A DNA stretch of 64,000 bases from Aphrocallistes beatrix (GCA_963281255.1 OY725502.1:2480001-2544000); one strand, 5' to 3'; shown: positions 53,255 to 62,955, counted from the stretch's first letter. Notes: generated by a model not told the origin, from the letters alone. Made by a program: numbers and translations.

Positions 53255-53400
53255 ACCTAGAATCTCCCTGGTCTCATTCACATTCCAACACCTAGGCGTT
53301 TTCTTAGTACCATGCTTTGGTTCAGGCTTGAAGAATATGTTGGATGAAGTCTCCCTTGTATGATAGTAGAGGAGAACTAGAAGAACTGTATATTATATAC
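53255..53400 (-). pseudogene. CXC-type gene relic, 5' part
   Basis: The minus strand reads TRETSSNIFFKPEPKHGTKK then TPRCWNVNETREILGD, continuous with the 3' part once the hAT and one copy of its 8 bp duplication are removed. Upstream of about 53,400 the frame is lost. Only two fragments of the gene remain, so its true start is unknown. Confidence 0.6.
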
Positions 53401-53424
53401 TGAATACTGTTTAAAGCACTTGAT

Positions 53425-53963
53425 GATATATGATGAGGGGCCAAAGGCAGATTGCATTTGAAAGGAGGAATGGAGCTCGAAACCAGAAGTCAAAGAGCCT
53501 TTTTTGAGGTGGAGAATTAAAGTAGTCACGTGATATCATGGCAATTTAGGCGCACGATATTGGAATCATGGGATCTTGCACCACAGTCGTAGCTTATGTA
53601 CAAGCTTGTAATGTCTGTAGGTATCTTGATTTTAGCCGCTATGACTCGAAATCATCCGAAAATGGAAATACACTGGATGAAGGTTATATTTTTATTTTGG
53701 CATTAAATACGATAGCGACGAATTTTCTTTGCGCCGAATTTTCCGGCGATGAATTTCCGTCATTATTTTAATCAGCTTAATCAGTTTACATGTCTTTAGA
53801 TTTTAAGAATATTAAATACAATTCAGCTTTTTTGATTTTCTATTCTTTTATTATATATGTTAGTGAAATTTGTACTAATACATATTCAAAAATATGAAGG
53901 GTTCCTAAAAACATTTATAATTTTGAAAGGGTTCCGTGCTACTAAAAAGGTTGAGAAGCACTG
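53425..53963 (-). mobile_element. Truncated hAT fragment, same family
   Basis: The right end GGTTGAGAAGCACTG finishes at 53,963. The interior is the reverse complement of the left third of the 54,847 element, sharing GGAGGAATGGAGCTCGAAAC and GTTTACATGTCTTTAGATTT. The opposite terminus is missing and similarity fades near 53,425. No coding frame is supported. Confidence 0.8.
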
Positions 53964-54029
53964 ACTTATATATACTGACGCTGATTAAGGGAAAAACTTG
54001 ATTGAAAATTGTACCAAAATATACCCAAA

Positions 54030-54500
54030 GCATCAAGATTGTCACCTGGATTACTAGTCATACTATGCCGACACAAAATTTGCTATGGTTTCGACTTTCG
54101 AGGTTATGGAGAAAAAGGAATCAACTGTAATGGTTTATAACCTGCTTTTGAAATAATTCAAGAATACTCCAAGATTTATAGTTTATGAAAATGTTTGCAA
54201 CTTGCATAATACATGGATGATCAGGTATGTTTTTGTTAGATTAGATGTCATGTTAAAAACTTTTGTATCGAAGTATCAATTATTACGAATGTAATACGAG
54301 TATTGCTCTAAGGATCCAAATTTATTTAAAAATACAACATTCCTGATTGATGGTTTTCATTCGCAGAATCATTGATGCAACTTCTCCTATTCACTGAAAT
54401 GAATTGACTTTGAGATAATTAACAACCTCAATTCTCAAGAATGCGAACAATTATTCTCGACACTTGAAGAATATATACCCAGATATCTTTCATGAGAGTA
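54030..54500 (+). pseudogene. KDZ (Kyakuja-Dileera-Zisupton)-like transposase relic
   Basis: Across frameshifts and stops the plus strand reads LSPGLLVILCRHKICYGFDF, then PRFIVYENVCNLHNTWMIR, then TTFLIDGFHSQNH, then INNLNSQECEQLFSTLEEYI. This order (cysteine-rich CYGF strand, I-Y-D/E-N-x-C-N-L-H, L-I/V-D-x-x-H, N-S-Q-x-x-E-Q) matches the core of KDZ transposases as I know them. The usual Asp of the YDN motif is Glu here. The fragment lacks both ends and no terminal repeats were found, so only the family call is made. Confidence 0.6.
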
Positions 54501-54846
54501 GAAAACGTTTTTTATAACGTGAGATATTTTTTCGCAAGTATATATTGTGTACAAATATTAATGTCTAACTTTACATGAATGGCAAAGGAACCAGATTCTT
54601 GCCTTTTTCGTATCTGGAAGTCCAACTTATTTTTGATACCACCGTTTGCAGGTTGGTCACTCCACCATATTTTTGAAAGCATGGTCGGGGAGACGGCAAA
54701 CACACCAGAGCTCAATTGTGATATGTATCGGTTCGTTCTGAATCTTAGGCTTCATGCTTTATTGACTAGTGGGAAATTGTGCCACCTGTTCTGTCCTGAA
54801 AATGTTAATCAGATGTTTCCTCATCTTCGCTTGTCGCCATCTAAGT

Positions 54847-56067
54847 CAGTGCTTCTCAACCTTTTTAGTAACACGGAACCCTTTCAAAATTGTATACGTT
54901 TTGAGGAACCCTTCATATTTTTGAATATATATTAGTACAAATTGCACTATCATACTATATAACTAAAGAATACAAAATCAAAAAGGCTGAATTACATTTA
55001 AGATTCTTAAAATCTAAAGACATGTAAACTGATTAAGCTGATTAAAAGAATGACGAAAAATTCATCGCCGGAAAATTCGTCGCTATCGTATTTAATGCCT
55101 AAATAAGCATATAACTTGCATCCAGTGTATTTCCATTTTCGAATGATTTCGAGTTTTTGACATCTGGTTTCGAGCTCCATTCCTCCTTTCAAATGCATTC
55201 TGCCTTTGGCACCTCATCATATTCCCACACCTAAAAGCACCAACTCCTTACACATTGTACATACAACTTAGGTTCCCGTGACGAATCTCCCTGCGACGAA
55301 TTTTCCGTTAACGGATTAAAATGTTCCGCAGTGATATTTTGACATACTGGTAACAAATATCTAAACATCATAGATGTAATCCCTCAAGGGGAGTCCGACA
55401 ATTCGCAATATATTTCAGCTTTGAAGAGGGAGCAAGGACTTGTAGAAGTAAGGCAGGCATAATACATTGCTGGTGATAACCCGACTAAACGCAAGATGGT
55501 GCAGGATAACGAAAAGGCCCTGAGAGATATAGTGAGAAGCTATGCAGATCGTCCCAGGCTGGAATTTTTGAGAGGCGTGGCGCAACATTTCAGCATTGAG
55601 ACTGACTAATGCGTGATAACACATAAATTGATTAAATGACAATAGTTAATAAATAGTTAAATACTTGAGTTCGCTCAATACAAGGATTAATAAAGTAGCA
55701 GATTTTATGAGGATTGTCGTGTTGCTAGTTGTCGGACTCCATCCCTCAAGTCAGTTCATATGAGTTCTTATTATAATTTATGGCTTTACTGTCATAAAAT
55801 AATAACAGATTGCAATCAATACATTGAATCACTAAGTGATGTTTTGGTCGCTATGTGCTAATAATTTTCAATACAAATGTAGGGTATGAATAAAATTAGT
55901 ATATACGTATTCAACTAATGCAAATGGACAAGTTTTGAACCAGCTTACGTTTAGTTCAAAGTTCTAATTTTTCTGTCAGAATAGGTATCGACAACCTAAG
56001 TCACGGAACCCCTGAGTTTCAGGGAACCCTAGAATCACTTTGGCGGAACCCCGGTTGAGAAGCACTG
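54847..56067. mobile_element. Short non-autonomous hAT element
   Basis: Ends CAGTGCTTCTCAACC match those of the 50,534 hAT. The flanking octamers ATCTAAGT at 54,839-54,846 and 56,068-56,075 are identical. About 300 bp at the right end is similar to the right end of the larger element (AACAATCAATACATTGAATC there, TGCAATCAATACATTGAATC here). There is no transposase. It splits the C48-like relic, whose minus-strand frame rejoins as DPASLRWRQAK when the insert and one duplication copy are removed. A further 352 bp element is nested inside. Confidence 0.95.
55389..55740. mobile_element. 352 bp element nested in the short hAT
   Basis: Short inverted ends GGAGTCCGACAA are flanked by identical decamers ATCCCTCAAG (55,379-55,388 and 55,741-55,750). 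The host hAT sequence is continuous across the site compared with its relative near 53,010. A 9-10 bp duplication is usual for Mutator-like elements, though the short ends are atypical. A frame with QDNEKALRDIVRSYADRPRL then EFLRGVAQHFS is visible inside but is not recognised. Confidence 0.85.
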
Positions 56068-57120
56068 ATCTAAGTGATGCTGGATCTTGTTTGAGGACCG
56101 ATGATGGAAAAAATTCAACCGCAAATAAGTCACAATCAATCTTCCATTTTGTTGTTGAACTGCCAGGATGATAACATTGAGGATACCTGTTCTTGACGGT
56201 AAAGTAGAGTTAGTTGGATATCCAATTCTTTACTAGTAGATCCCCGTGCATAGAATCGCATACCGAAACCATTCCCGAATCATCACAATAAGAACAAGCC
56301 CAGTGTAGTTGTCCATCGTGATGTATTTGCATACTTCATTTGGACGCTTCGATAAACAATCGTTTCTAGAAAGGCAATAATTGAAATGACAGAGTGAATA
56401 GAAATAATATCACAGACAAAGTTAATTTATTGTAATCACTTGTGATAGGATTGTATCCTGAAGACCTTGTATGTCTGGAAAGTTATTTATCAAGATGACC
56501 TAAATATGATATATAGTAAAATTTGAATGTTTGTATTTGTGCAATCTACAAACTGGATACTCTAACTAACTATAGAAAAAAAGTAATTTAGTTAACTATG
56601 GATGTTAAAAGTTTGCGGAATGCTACATTTACTACTAATCGACTTACACAAAAGGCGTTTATGGTTCTATCTGTTAAAAATCTGTAAGCATCCGATAAAT
56701 CATTGATGCATTGTTCACATGTGATTTCACTCAACAGCATCAAAGAACTTTGTTTCGCAAGCGGCACAAATGGTTTTACTCCATATAATGTTGCCAAAGA
56801 CGGAGTTGGAGGATTAGGTGCATCGGGTTGCTGACTAAGTGAGGGTGCGGATAACCCATGAACATGAACTCGTTAGGATGATCTACAATGTCCTCAGATG
56901 GAAATACAGATAACTGTTCATTTTCAGGAAGAACAGTTAAATCATTTGGGTCAATCAGAGGAGATTGATTTCCTAATGTCTCTGTAGGTGAAAAAGAATT
57001 TGTAGATTGAATAAATTTTTTTTGTGCTCTGAGAATCTTGAGTAAGGAATTCTTTTGCATCCTCGAGTGTTTCTGAAAGACATATCTTCTGGCCACCATT
57101 TAGGCTTTAGATCCTATTTG

Positions 57121-57653
57121 CAGGCCTGGGGTCAATTACTTTGAAATGTAATATATTACTATTACTATTACTTATATTTTTTCCAATTACTATTACTATT
57201 ACAATTACATTTTGTTTATATGTAATATATTACTATTACTATTACTATTACTATTACTTATTACTATTACTATTACAAATTTCTTGACAATTACTTAGAC
57301 TTTGCTATTATTCAGAATATTTTAAGTTTATTATTTAATTGATTATCCCATACAAACAAAATATCTAACCTATCTAACCTATTATCTAACCTAAGCAAAT
57401 AACTAATTCCACTAAATTTATCATACGTGTGAATTACATTTGATCATGATTAACTTATGAAAAACTGCATCAGACAATGAACATCTATCTGGCTTAAATA
57501 ATTTTCCTGCGATGCTAAATAGTCTCCCTACAGGTCAGGCCTGGGGTAAATTACTTTGAAATGTAATATATTACTATTACTATTACTATTACTTCTAAAA
57601 TGTAATCGTTACTATTACAATTACTATTACATATTACTATTACCCCAGGCCTG
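57121..57653. mobile_element. Short hAT element with ATTACT microsatellite and hATC relic
   Basis: Ends CAGGCCTGGGGT and ACCCCAGGCCTG (shared CAGGCCTGGGG) are flanked by identical octamers CCTATTTG (57,113-57,120 and 57,654-57,661). The interior is largely TATTACTATTAC-type repeat. A second copy of the left end begins at 57,537 (CAGGCCTGGGGTAAATTAC), so a 117 bp mini-version with both ends is nested within the same element. Confidence 0.93.
57421..57534 (-). pseudogene. hAT transposase C-terminal fragment
   Basis: The minus strand reads PVGRLFSIAGKLFKPDRCSL then SDAVFHKLIMIKCNSHV and stops. This is the hATC dimerisation tail: ERLFS-like strand, AG, R..L, and a final helix ending K.N. The residue before LFS is Arg preceded by Gly, so the usual Glu is lost. 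The 38 codons show that the element derives from an autonomous hAT by deletion. Confidence 0.8.
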
Positions 57654-57816
57654 CCTATTTGTTCCAAAAATGGCGTGTTTATTGAAGTGTTTATAATTAA
57701 CACATTAACATATCTGTATAATTCTGTACACGAATAAGTGTTTAGCGCATAATTATCGTTGTTTTAGTTTTGAAATTGCAAAAAAGTTAATTCATAAATA
57801 TAATCGGGGGAACGTC

Positions 57817-58260
57817 ATTTATTAAAATTTTGAAGTTGTCATTTGTTAGAATTATCTCAACTGTCACTTGTTAGAATTGTTTTCTAGACTACTGTCACTT
57901 GTTAGAATCGTTTTCTAGACTGCTGTTACTTGTTAGAATCGTTTTCTATACTGCTGTCATTTGTTAGAATCGTTTTCTAGACTACTGTCATTACTTGTTA
58001 GAATCGTTTTCTAGACTACTGTCACTTGTTAGAATAATCGAAATCCGTTTCCAAATGTTTACAAGCTGAAGTCGTTTAAATTTCTATGTTTTTTCATATT
58101 AAATTCTAACAAGTGACAGTAGTCTAGAAAAATGATTCTAACAAGTGACAGTAGTCTAGAAAAATGATTCTAACAAGTGACAGTAGTCTAGAAAACGATT
58201 CTAACAAGTGACAGTTGAGATAGTTCTAACAAATGACAACTTCAAAATTCTAACAAATGC
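57817..58260. repeat. Fold-back element made of 31 bp tandem repeats in opposite orientations
   Basis: About six head-to-tail copies of a 31 bp unit (CTGTCACTTGTTAGAATCG then TTTTCTAGACTA) on the left face about four inverted copies on the right, around a unique centre of roughly 70 bp (about 58,030-58,105). Outside these, TTTTGAAGTTGTCATTTG and its inverse close the structure. A single strand could fold into a hairpin of about 180 paired bases. It looks like a fold-back transposon or MITE with repeated arms; no target duplication was identified. Confidence 0.88.
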
Positions 58261-58261
58261 A

Positions 58262-58690
58262 GGCACCTCAATATAATCATAACGTTCAAGTAAGGCTAAT
58301 TACTTTACTACAATTTACAGTTTAATAAAAAATATCGCAAACAAAGCCTGTTGTCATTAATTTAAAATAATTTATATTAATTGAGTATGCTAGGACACTT
58401 TTGGTCCCCTGACCCAAGAGTCCAGAATACGGCAGATATTATAGTGATAATGCGGTGGGACATATAATTTATGAAAAAATATGACTATCCAATATATAAC
58501 TATCCAATAAATATCATATCACAAATGCAATCTATCATTGGAACAAATATCATATATTCAAAATAGTACAAGTATTTTAATAAATGTACATTATATAATT
58601 TAATATTGTAGTTATTCTAAATCGAATATTGTGGCGAGATATCATTTTAAACGCTAGTCAAGGAATTGCAAAAAATGTTATACTTCAAAT
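58262..58690. other. AT-rich spacer, nothing recognised
   Basis: No open frame, RNA gene or repeat end was identified between the fold-back array and the TTAA-flanked element. Confidence 0.5.
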
Positions 58691-58694
58691 TTAA

Positions 58695-60450
58695 GGATAC
58701 CGCCCTCGAAAAAACATATGATTTGGCTTACAGCATACGATGAAAGTAGAGCTATAAGAATGTTAAGCGTGGGGAGGTATCTCCATCAAGAAATACTGGC
58801 ACTTTCCAAACCGTTTTTGAATCTCATTTCTAGTTTTTGAGATACAGTGTCTCAAAGTCTGTTATTTTCGCTTTCCGCTAGCACATCTTAAAGGTAGAAA
58901 TTCGGGCACTCAAGGAATTGTTTAGGACATACCAAGGAATCAAATGCTTCCAAAGTCGAAGCATATATAGTCTACCATATTTGCCACTTCATAGGACCAG
59001 AAGAAAGTTAAAATGACAAAAATTGTAAATTTAATCGGTGTCCGAAAAAAAAGGGCGAAAAATGTCTGTTTTTTTGGGAAATCAGGAATAAAATCACCAA
59101 ATTAGAAGATATCGAAAAAATGGTGGTCCTACGTTCATCGCCAAATAATATGGGACAACTCTTGAAATTTTCAAATCTCTATCTCAAACCAATTTTGAGT
59201 TAAAATTCTGTAAAGACGGATTTTGAAATATTAAAGTCCCGAGATATAGAGATTTTAAGTTTAGATGTTAAGAAGAATGTACTAGAATGAGTTATTAATA
59301 ATGAAAAAAAGCATTCACAGACATTTATTCTAATTTATACTGCTGATTTAGATATATTTGAAACAAATATTTACAAAAAATAGCAGGAGTACCCTGAAAA
59401 TCCACAAATTTCCTTGAGGCCCCTAACCCCGAATGTTTTGGGATAATTGTGAATAATAATTCATATTCCTAACACTACGAAGTATAATCTATCAGTTTAG
59501 AATGGTTAAGAGCTTCCAAAAGTATATTAGGAAGTGAGAACTAAGAATTAGGGCTTATATTTACAGAGATAGAGAGATATCTCTTTTTGGATCCTAAATT
59601 GGGGTTTTTGACCAAATCTGCGAGGTCCAAGGCCAGAACTTTCAAAATAAATATCAAAAGTTCTCCAATTTTTCTGTACACATTATTAACGACAATTGTA
59701 TTCATTATTTAGCATAATAGCCACATTTGGACACATATTTAATGTTAGATTCGCCATTTTCTAATATATTCAAAGTTCTCCATTGAATTTGAATTACATT
59801 TAAATCAATGATAAGTCGAGAATTATATATTTTTTGACAAAGAATGTTCGAGGAACCTATATATTTTCGCATATATCCTTTTAGTTAAGAATATAATAGA
59901 TTATATATCTTCAATAGTTAAGATATGACATCGCCCTCTTTCGGGACCATAGAGGGATATTATGCCCGAACTTTACCTATAATAAGCGATATCTCAAGAA
60001 CAAATGGTCGGATCCAAACAAATTTTTTTTTTTGAAACGATAAGAATTTTATTTCTGACCCAGTGATCGCTAAATATCTGAGATCAAACTTGCGATTTCC
60101 CGAGCATTATATAAATGAACTCCCTTATAGAGCTATTTTGTTTTGATTTTTGTCCATTCTTTTAAATCTTTGTGTTATATAATCTCCAAAGGTGCCAAAA
60201 CAATGTTAAGGTCTATATCATTAAAAAAAATATCAAATAAGTTAAAAACTAATTGGTAAATGAGTCAAAAACCTCCAATAATCTTTCAATTTTTATTAAC
60301 GCTAAACTTTAGGGAGTTAACTCACAAAAATCAAAATAAATACCATCCAAATAGTGCTATCAGATGGTAGACCGATCAGTAATACAATGAAATTATCAAT
60401 AAAAAACTCTTTTTTTTTTACACCAGGCAAGGTTTTTGAGGGCGGTATCA
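58695..60450. mobile_element. 1.76 kb TTAA-flanked non-autonomous DNA transposon
   Basis: Left end GGATACCGCCCTCGAAAAA and the reverse of the right end TGATACCGCCCTCAAAAA are inverted repeats, each next to TTAA (58,691-58,694 and 60,451-60,454). TTAA is the hallmark target of piggyBac-type elements; the ends do not show the CCC start common in that group, so the assignment is by target only. No coding frame of any length is present. The right 645 bp recurs inverted at 46,056-46,700, confirming a repeat family. Confidence 0.85.
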
Positions 60451-60514
60451 TTAAGCATTATAATTTACAAGTGAAATTTAAAAAATTTAAGATGTTGTGA
60501 TGCTAAAAATTATT

Positions 60515-60850
60515 TCAAGTACCAAATTGACATTGAAGTAGCCATGTTGCACGCTTTCGAAGAGATAGAACGTTTAGTTTCCCAAGATCACCAATGTCTC
60601 TCTTCATCTTCTGGTCTAGCAATGACTTGTCCAGCATTGAGTTTCCAGCGATTTGATATTTATATTTGATCATACAAATATTTTGGAATATTTTTTGGTT
60701 GTCCGTGCCTAGCATTGCCCAGGATTTTTTCACATTCCTGGCCGTTGCTAAGAACCCATAGCCAAAGGATTCTAGATATTTATCAAATGACTGGAAATTT
60801 AGTGCTGAGCACGGATTGAATGATGACCTGACATGGCTGAAAGAAGTCAT
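60515..60850 (-). CDS. Unrecognised open frame, 111 codons, possibly an exon or relic
   Basis: The product starts MTSFSHVRSSFNPCSALNFQ and has a lysine-rich second half (LLDQKMKRDIGDLGKLNVLS). No domain was recognised and no signal peptide or membrane segment is evident. It lies just outside the right end of the TTAA element. Length is modest for this base composition, so it may be chance or a degraded exon. Confidence 0.25.
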   Translation of the reverse strand: MTSFSHVRSSFNPCSALNFQSFDKYLESFGYGFLATARNVKKSWAMLGTDNQKIFQNICMIKYKYQIAGNSMLDKSLLDQKMKRDIGDLGKLNVLSLRKRATWLLQCQFGT

Positions 60851-60911
60851 AGATATGGGATATTTCGCGTCAAAAATGTGTCCTCTTTACTGCAAACCAG
60901 GTGGTACCAAG

Positions 60912-61099
60912 GGATTATCTCGGAGCGCGATACGCTCCTTTAGGCGTATGATTTTAAGTCTCAAAGAATTTAGGAGCGTGAAAATCCAGAATTATATATA
61001 ATTTACCCTATATTATAATGTTATTTATCGATTTAGGCGTATGAAAATTTAAGGTTTTGAGATTAGGAGCGTATCTCTGGAGAGCTGTATAATACCCTG
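60912..61099. mobile_element. Possible 188 bp MITE
   Basis: GGTGGTACCAAG at 60,900 and GGTGGTACAAG at 61,100 bracket the segment and could be an 11-12 bp target duplication with one indel. The inner ends (GGATTATC and GTATTATAC reversed) are only weakly complementary. Inside, TTTAGGCGTATGA and TTAGGAGCGT each occur twice in the same order about 90 bp apart. The element call is tentative. Confidence 0.35.
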
Positions 61100-61110
61100 G
61101 GTGGTACAAG

Positions 61111-61554
61111 TGGATAAGTGGCTCTAAGTGGCGAAATATTGACATTAAAATTCTTAAATTTGAGATTAATATTTTGAACCCCTTTAGGGATCTAAAAGTG
61201 GTAAAAAGGACTTAGATAATTGTTGACAAAAATAACCTTAATATATACCAAGTGGCATCACGATCGAGTGACTTGCTGCAGAAGTATAACCTGTTACGTC
61301 CTACTCGGTTTTAGTTGCTAATTTCATTGCTAACTTAACACTCATAAGTATTGTTGAGTTTTTTGAAATATTTCTGCTCAAATAATGAGAAATTTTGTAT
61401 ATGTTCATAATGGGTGAAACCCTTTAATGATGTAAAATGTTTCTTTGAAAATAAATAAATAAATACAACAAATATTATATAGCAGCATAATAATATGAAT
61501 TTTTGCAATTAAGAAATTTTCTGATAGTCCAATTTTAATTATTCCATTCCTTAT
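61111..61554. other. AT-rich spacer, nothing recognised
   Basis: No frame of note, RNA gene or terminal repeat was recognised. A short AAATAAATAAATA run lies near 61,450. Confidence 0.5.
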
Positions 61555-61656
61555 TCAGCAAGCAGGGCTGGGGTTGGTTAACCGATATTCGTGGTCGGTT
61601 ATTTTTGTTTCCTACAGGGCGGTTAACCGGTTAACCGATGTCAATATTAATTAGTA

Positions 61657-61735
61657 CAAGCGCGCTTCGCGCTTGCTTGCGCTGCGCGGCTGGCGGACAC
61701 TTCGTATCCGCCGGAGGCTCCCTTCGGTCGCCTGG
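61657..61735 (+). other. GC-rich triple hairpin cluster
   Basis: CAAGCGCGCTTCGCGCTTG (61,657-61,675), GGCGGACACTTCGTATCCGC plus C (61,692-61,712) and AGGCTCCCTTCGGTCGCCT (61,715-61,733) each fold back on themselves, the first two with perfect or near-perfect stems. All three have CTTCG at the loop. The island stands out sharply from its AT-rich surroundings. It may be a structural RNA-derived or SINE-like piece, or a transposon end; no tRNA or rRNA match was recognised. Confidence 0.8.
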
Positions 61736-61751
61736 AGTCACATTGGTTAAC

Positions 61752-62060
61752 TATAAGGGAGATAACATCTCTAAATATGTCTGTTCTACTGTGCTAATCG
61801 ATATCACTCGAAAAATCACCAAATTTGTGAATTTAAAAATTTTGATGAGTAATGATGACGTCATAACAAAGTGATGAGTCATCATTTTTTGATGATAGTC
61901 GCATCATATGTGAGACATGTTAGTATACAGATTCTATTAAAATTTCAGCCTTCTATCTCCTATAATGGCTGAGTTATGCCCGAATAACTGTGTTGCTTAA
62001 CTTTTAAAAATGTGACAATGACGTCATAATTCCATGATGAGTGGACATTTTGCTCTGAGC
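61752..62060 (+). repeat. Dispersed repeat with CRE and AP-1 motifs, copy 1
   Basis: Similar to 63,288-63,569 over about 300 bp, sharing GATGAGTCATCATTTTTTGA and TTCTATTAAAATTTCAG. It contains two full TGACGTCA sites (61,856-61,863 and 62,019-62,026) and one TGAGTCA (61,875-61,881). It lies inside the hAT-like element, so that element either captured it or was hit by it. Confidence 0.8.
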
Positions 62061-62595
62061 TCAGAACTTACTGGAGCCATAGCCAAAATACTCCCACATG
62101 CCAAAATCAGCTTTCTATGACCGGCAGTTTCTTCAATCATTTCGTTACAGATATATATATATATATACATACACAATAATCGAGTTTTAATAGTAAGGAT
62201 AAATGTGGATTTGTCGACTAATATTTAACCTGATATTGAAAAATTTACAATCTTCAGTGGTCTCGAAATATACTATTTGGTTATAAAAATTGTAATAAAA
62301 GTAATATTGTGATATTGTAGTAAACAAAATTTACTTTTAGAAGTAATATTCATGAATCTCCACCGAAAAACAATGAAATTAGTCTAAATTTTCAGAAAAT
62401 AAAGCAGATCGGCTAACCGATCCAAAATTTTCTTAACCGTTAACCGTGATTGATGGCGGTTAACCGAATCCAGCCTTGCAGCAAGTTATAAATAGTATGC
62501 GAATAGTATCCCGACTACAATTATATTGTGATATGGTTGCTAGTTTGCTCGACTCTGATGAATATTTGCCATCTGCCTAATTATTTAAAAATCGG

Positions 62596-62955
62596 AATAA
62601 GGCTGAATTATTCCAAGAGTGGAATAAGGCCAAATTGTCAAAACTGGGATAGGGTTTGATTATCAATTTGGATCAAGAGGAAGAATGGGTTTAATTTGTG
62701 AACTAAGTAATGGACGGTCGATTTGGAGCATTTTTGGTTTGTTGGGAAATAGCGGAGATTTTAAGGGTTTTTGACGTGGAATATTTATAAAATTCGCCTG
62801 ATGAGGTGTTTTTAAGCAAATTGTATATTTAACTTGTTGTCACCTATTTATTTCAATATTACATACATATTACTCGACTCTTTCCAGCTGTGATAATTCG
62901 ACCTTATTCCAGTTTTGATAATTAGGCCTTATTCCAGTTTTGGTTATTCGACCTC
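62596..62955. repeat. Fold-back element with GGAATAAGGCC-type arms
   Basis: The left arm (62,596-62,675) carries GGAATAAGGCTGAATTATT, GGAATAAGGCCAAATTGTC and AAAACTGGGATAGGGTTTGA. The right arm (62,880-62,955) carries the same words inverted: CGACCTTATTCCAGTTTTGA and GGCCTTATTCCAGTTTTGG. The roughly 200 bp centre is unique. This is an inverted array of short repeats, the same architecture as at 57,817 but of unrelated sequence. Confidence 0.75.

Larger units (their letters stand above)
54570..57099 (-). pseudogene. Ulp1/C48-like cysteine protease relic with C-terminal zinc-finger-like tail
   Basis: Read on the minus strand from 57,099: a Pro/Ser-rich N-terminus (MVARRYVFQKHSRMQKNSLL...) with a frameshift near 56,870, then PNPPTPSLATLYGVKPFVPL and YRFLTDRTINAFC, which resembles the start of a Ulp1 domain. 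A GTAAGT at 56,642-56,647 looks like an intron donor; the acceptor is unresolved. From 56,330 the core reads HHDGQLHWACSYCDDSGMVS, then VCDSMHG, then WKIDCDLFAVEFF: candidate catalytic His, Asp and Cys. A stop lies between them. After a hAT insertion, LRWRQAKMRKHLINIFRTEQ leads to a tail with IELWCVCRLPDH and PTCKRWYQ, then WFLCHSC, a zinc-ligand pattern. It is a dead multi-exon gene or mobile-element protein. Its nearness to the KDZ relic is notable, but they are on opposite strands. Confidence 0.6.
61563..62477. mobile_element. hAT-like non-autonomous element rich in GGTTAACC
   Basis: The left end CAGGGCTGGGGTTGGTTAAC and the reverse of the right end AAGGCTGGATTCGGTTAACC are similar inverted termini, and both ends hold extra GTTAACCG copies. 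Flanks TCAGCAAG (61,555-61,562) and GCAGCAAG (62,478-62,485) match at 7 of 8, as for an aged hAT duplication. The interior holds a separate repeat unit with hairpins and CRE/AP-1 words, plus a TA microsatellite near 62,150. Confidence 0.7.

Noticed and set aside
53568-53771. Plus-strand 67-codon frame
   Set aside because: It lies within the truncated hAT fragment, whose relative at 54,847 does not keep the frame.
54579-54935. Plus-strand 118-codon open frame
   Set aside because: It is antisense to the C48-like relic's C-terminal part and runs into the hAT end; the minus strand carries the recognisable motif.
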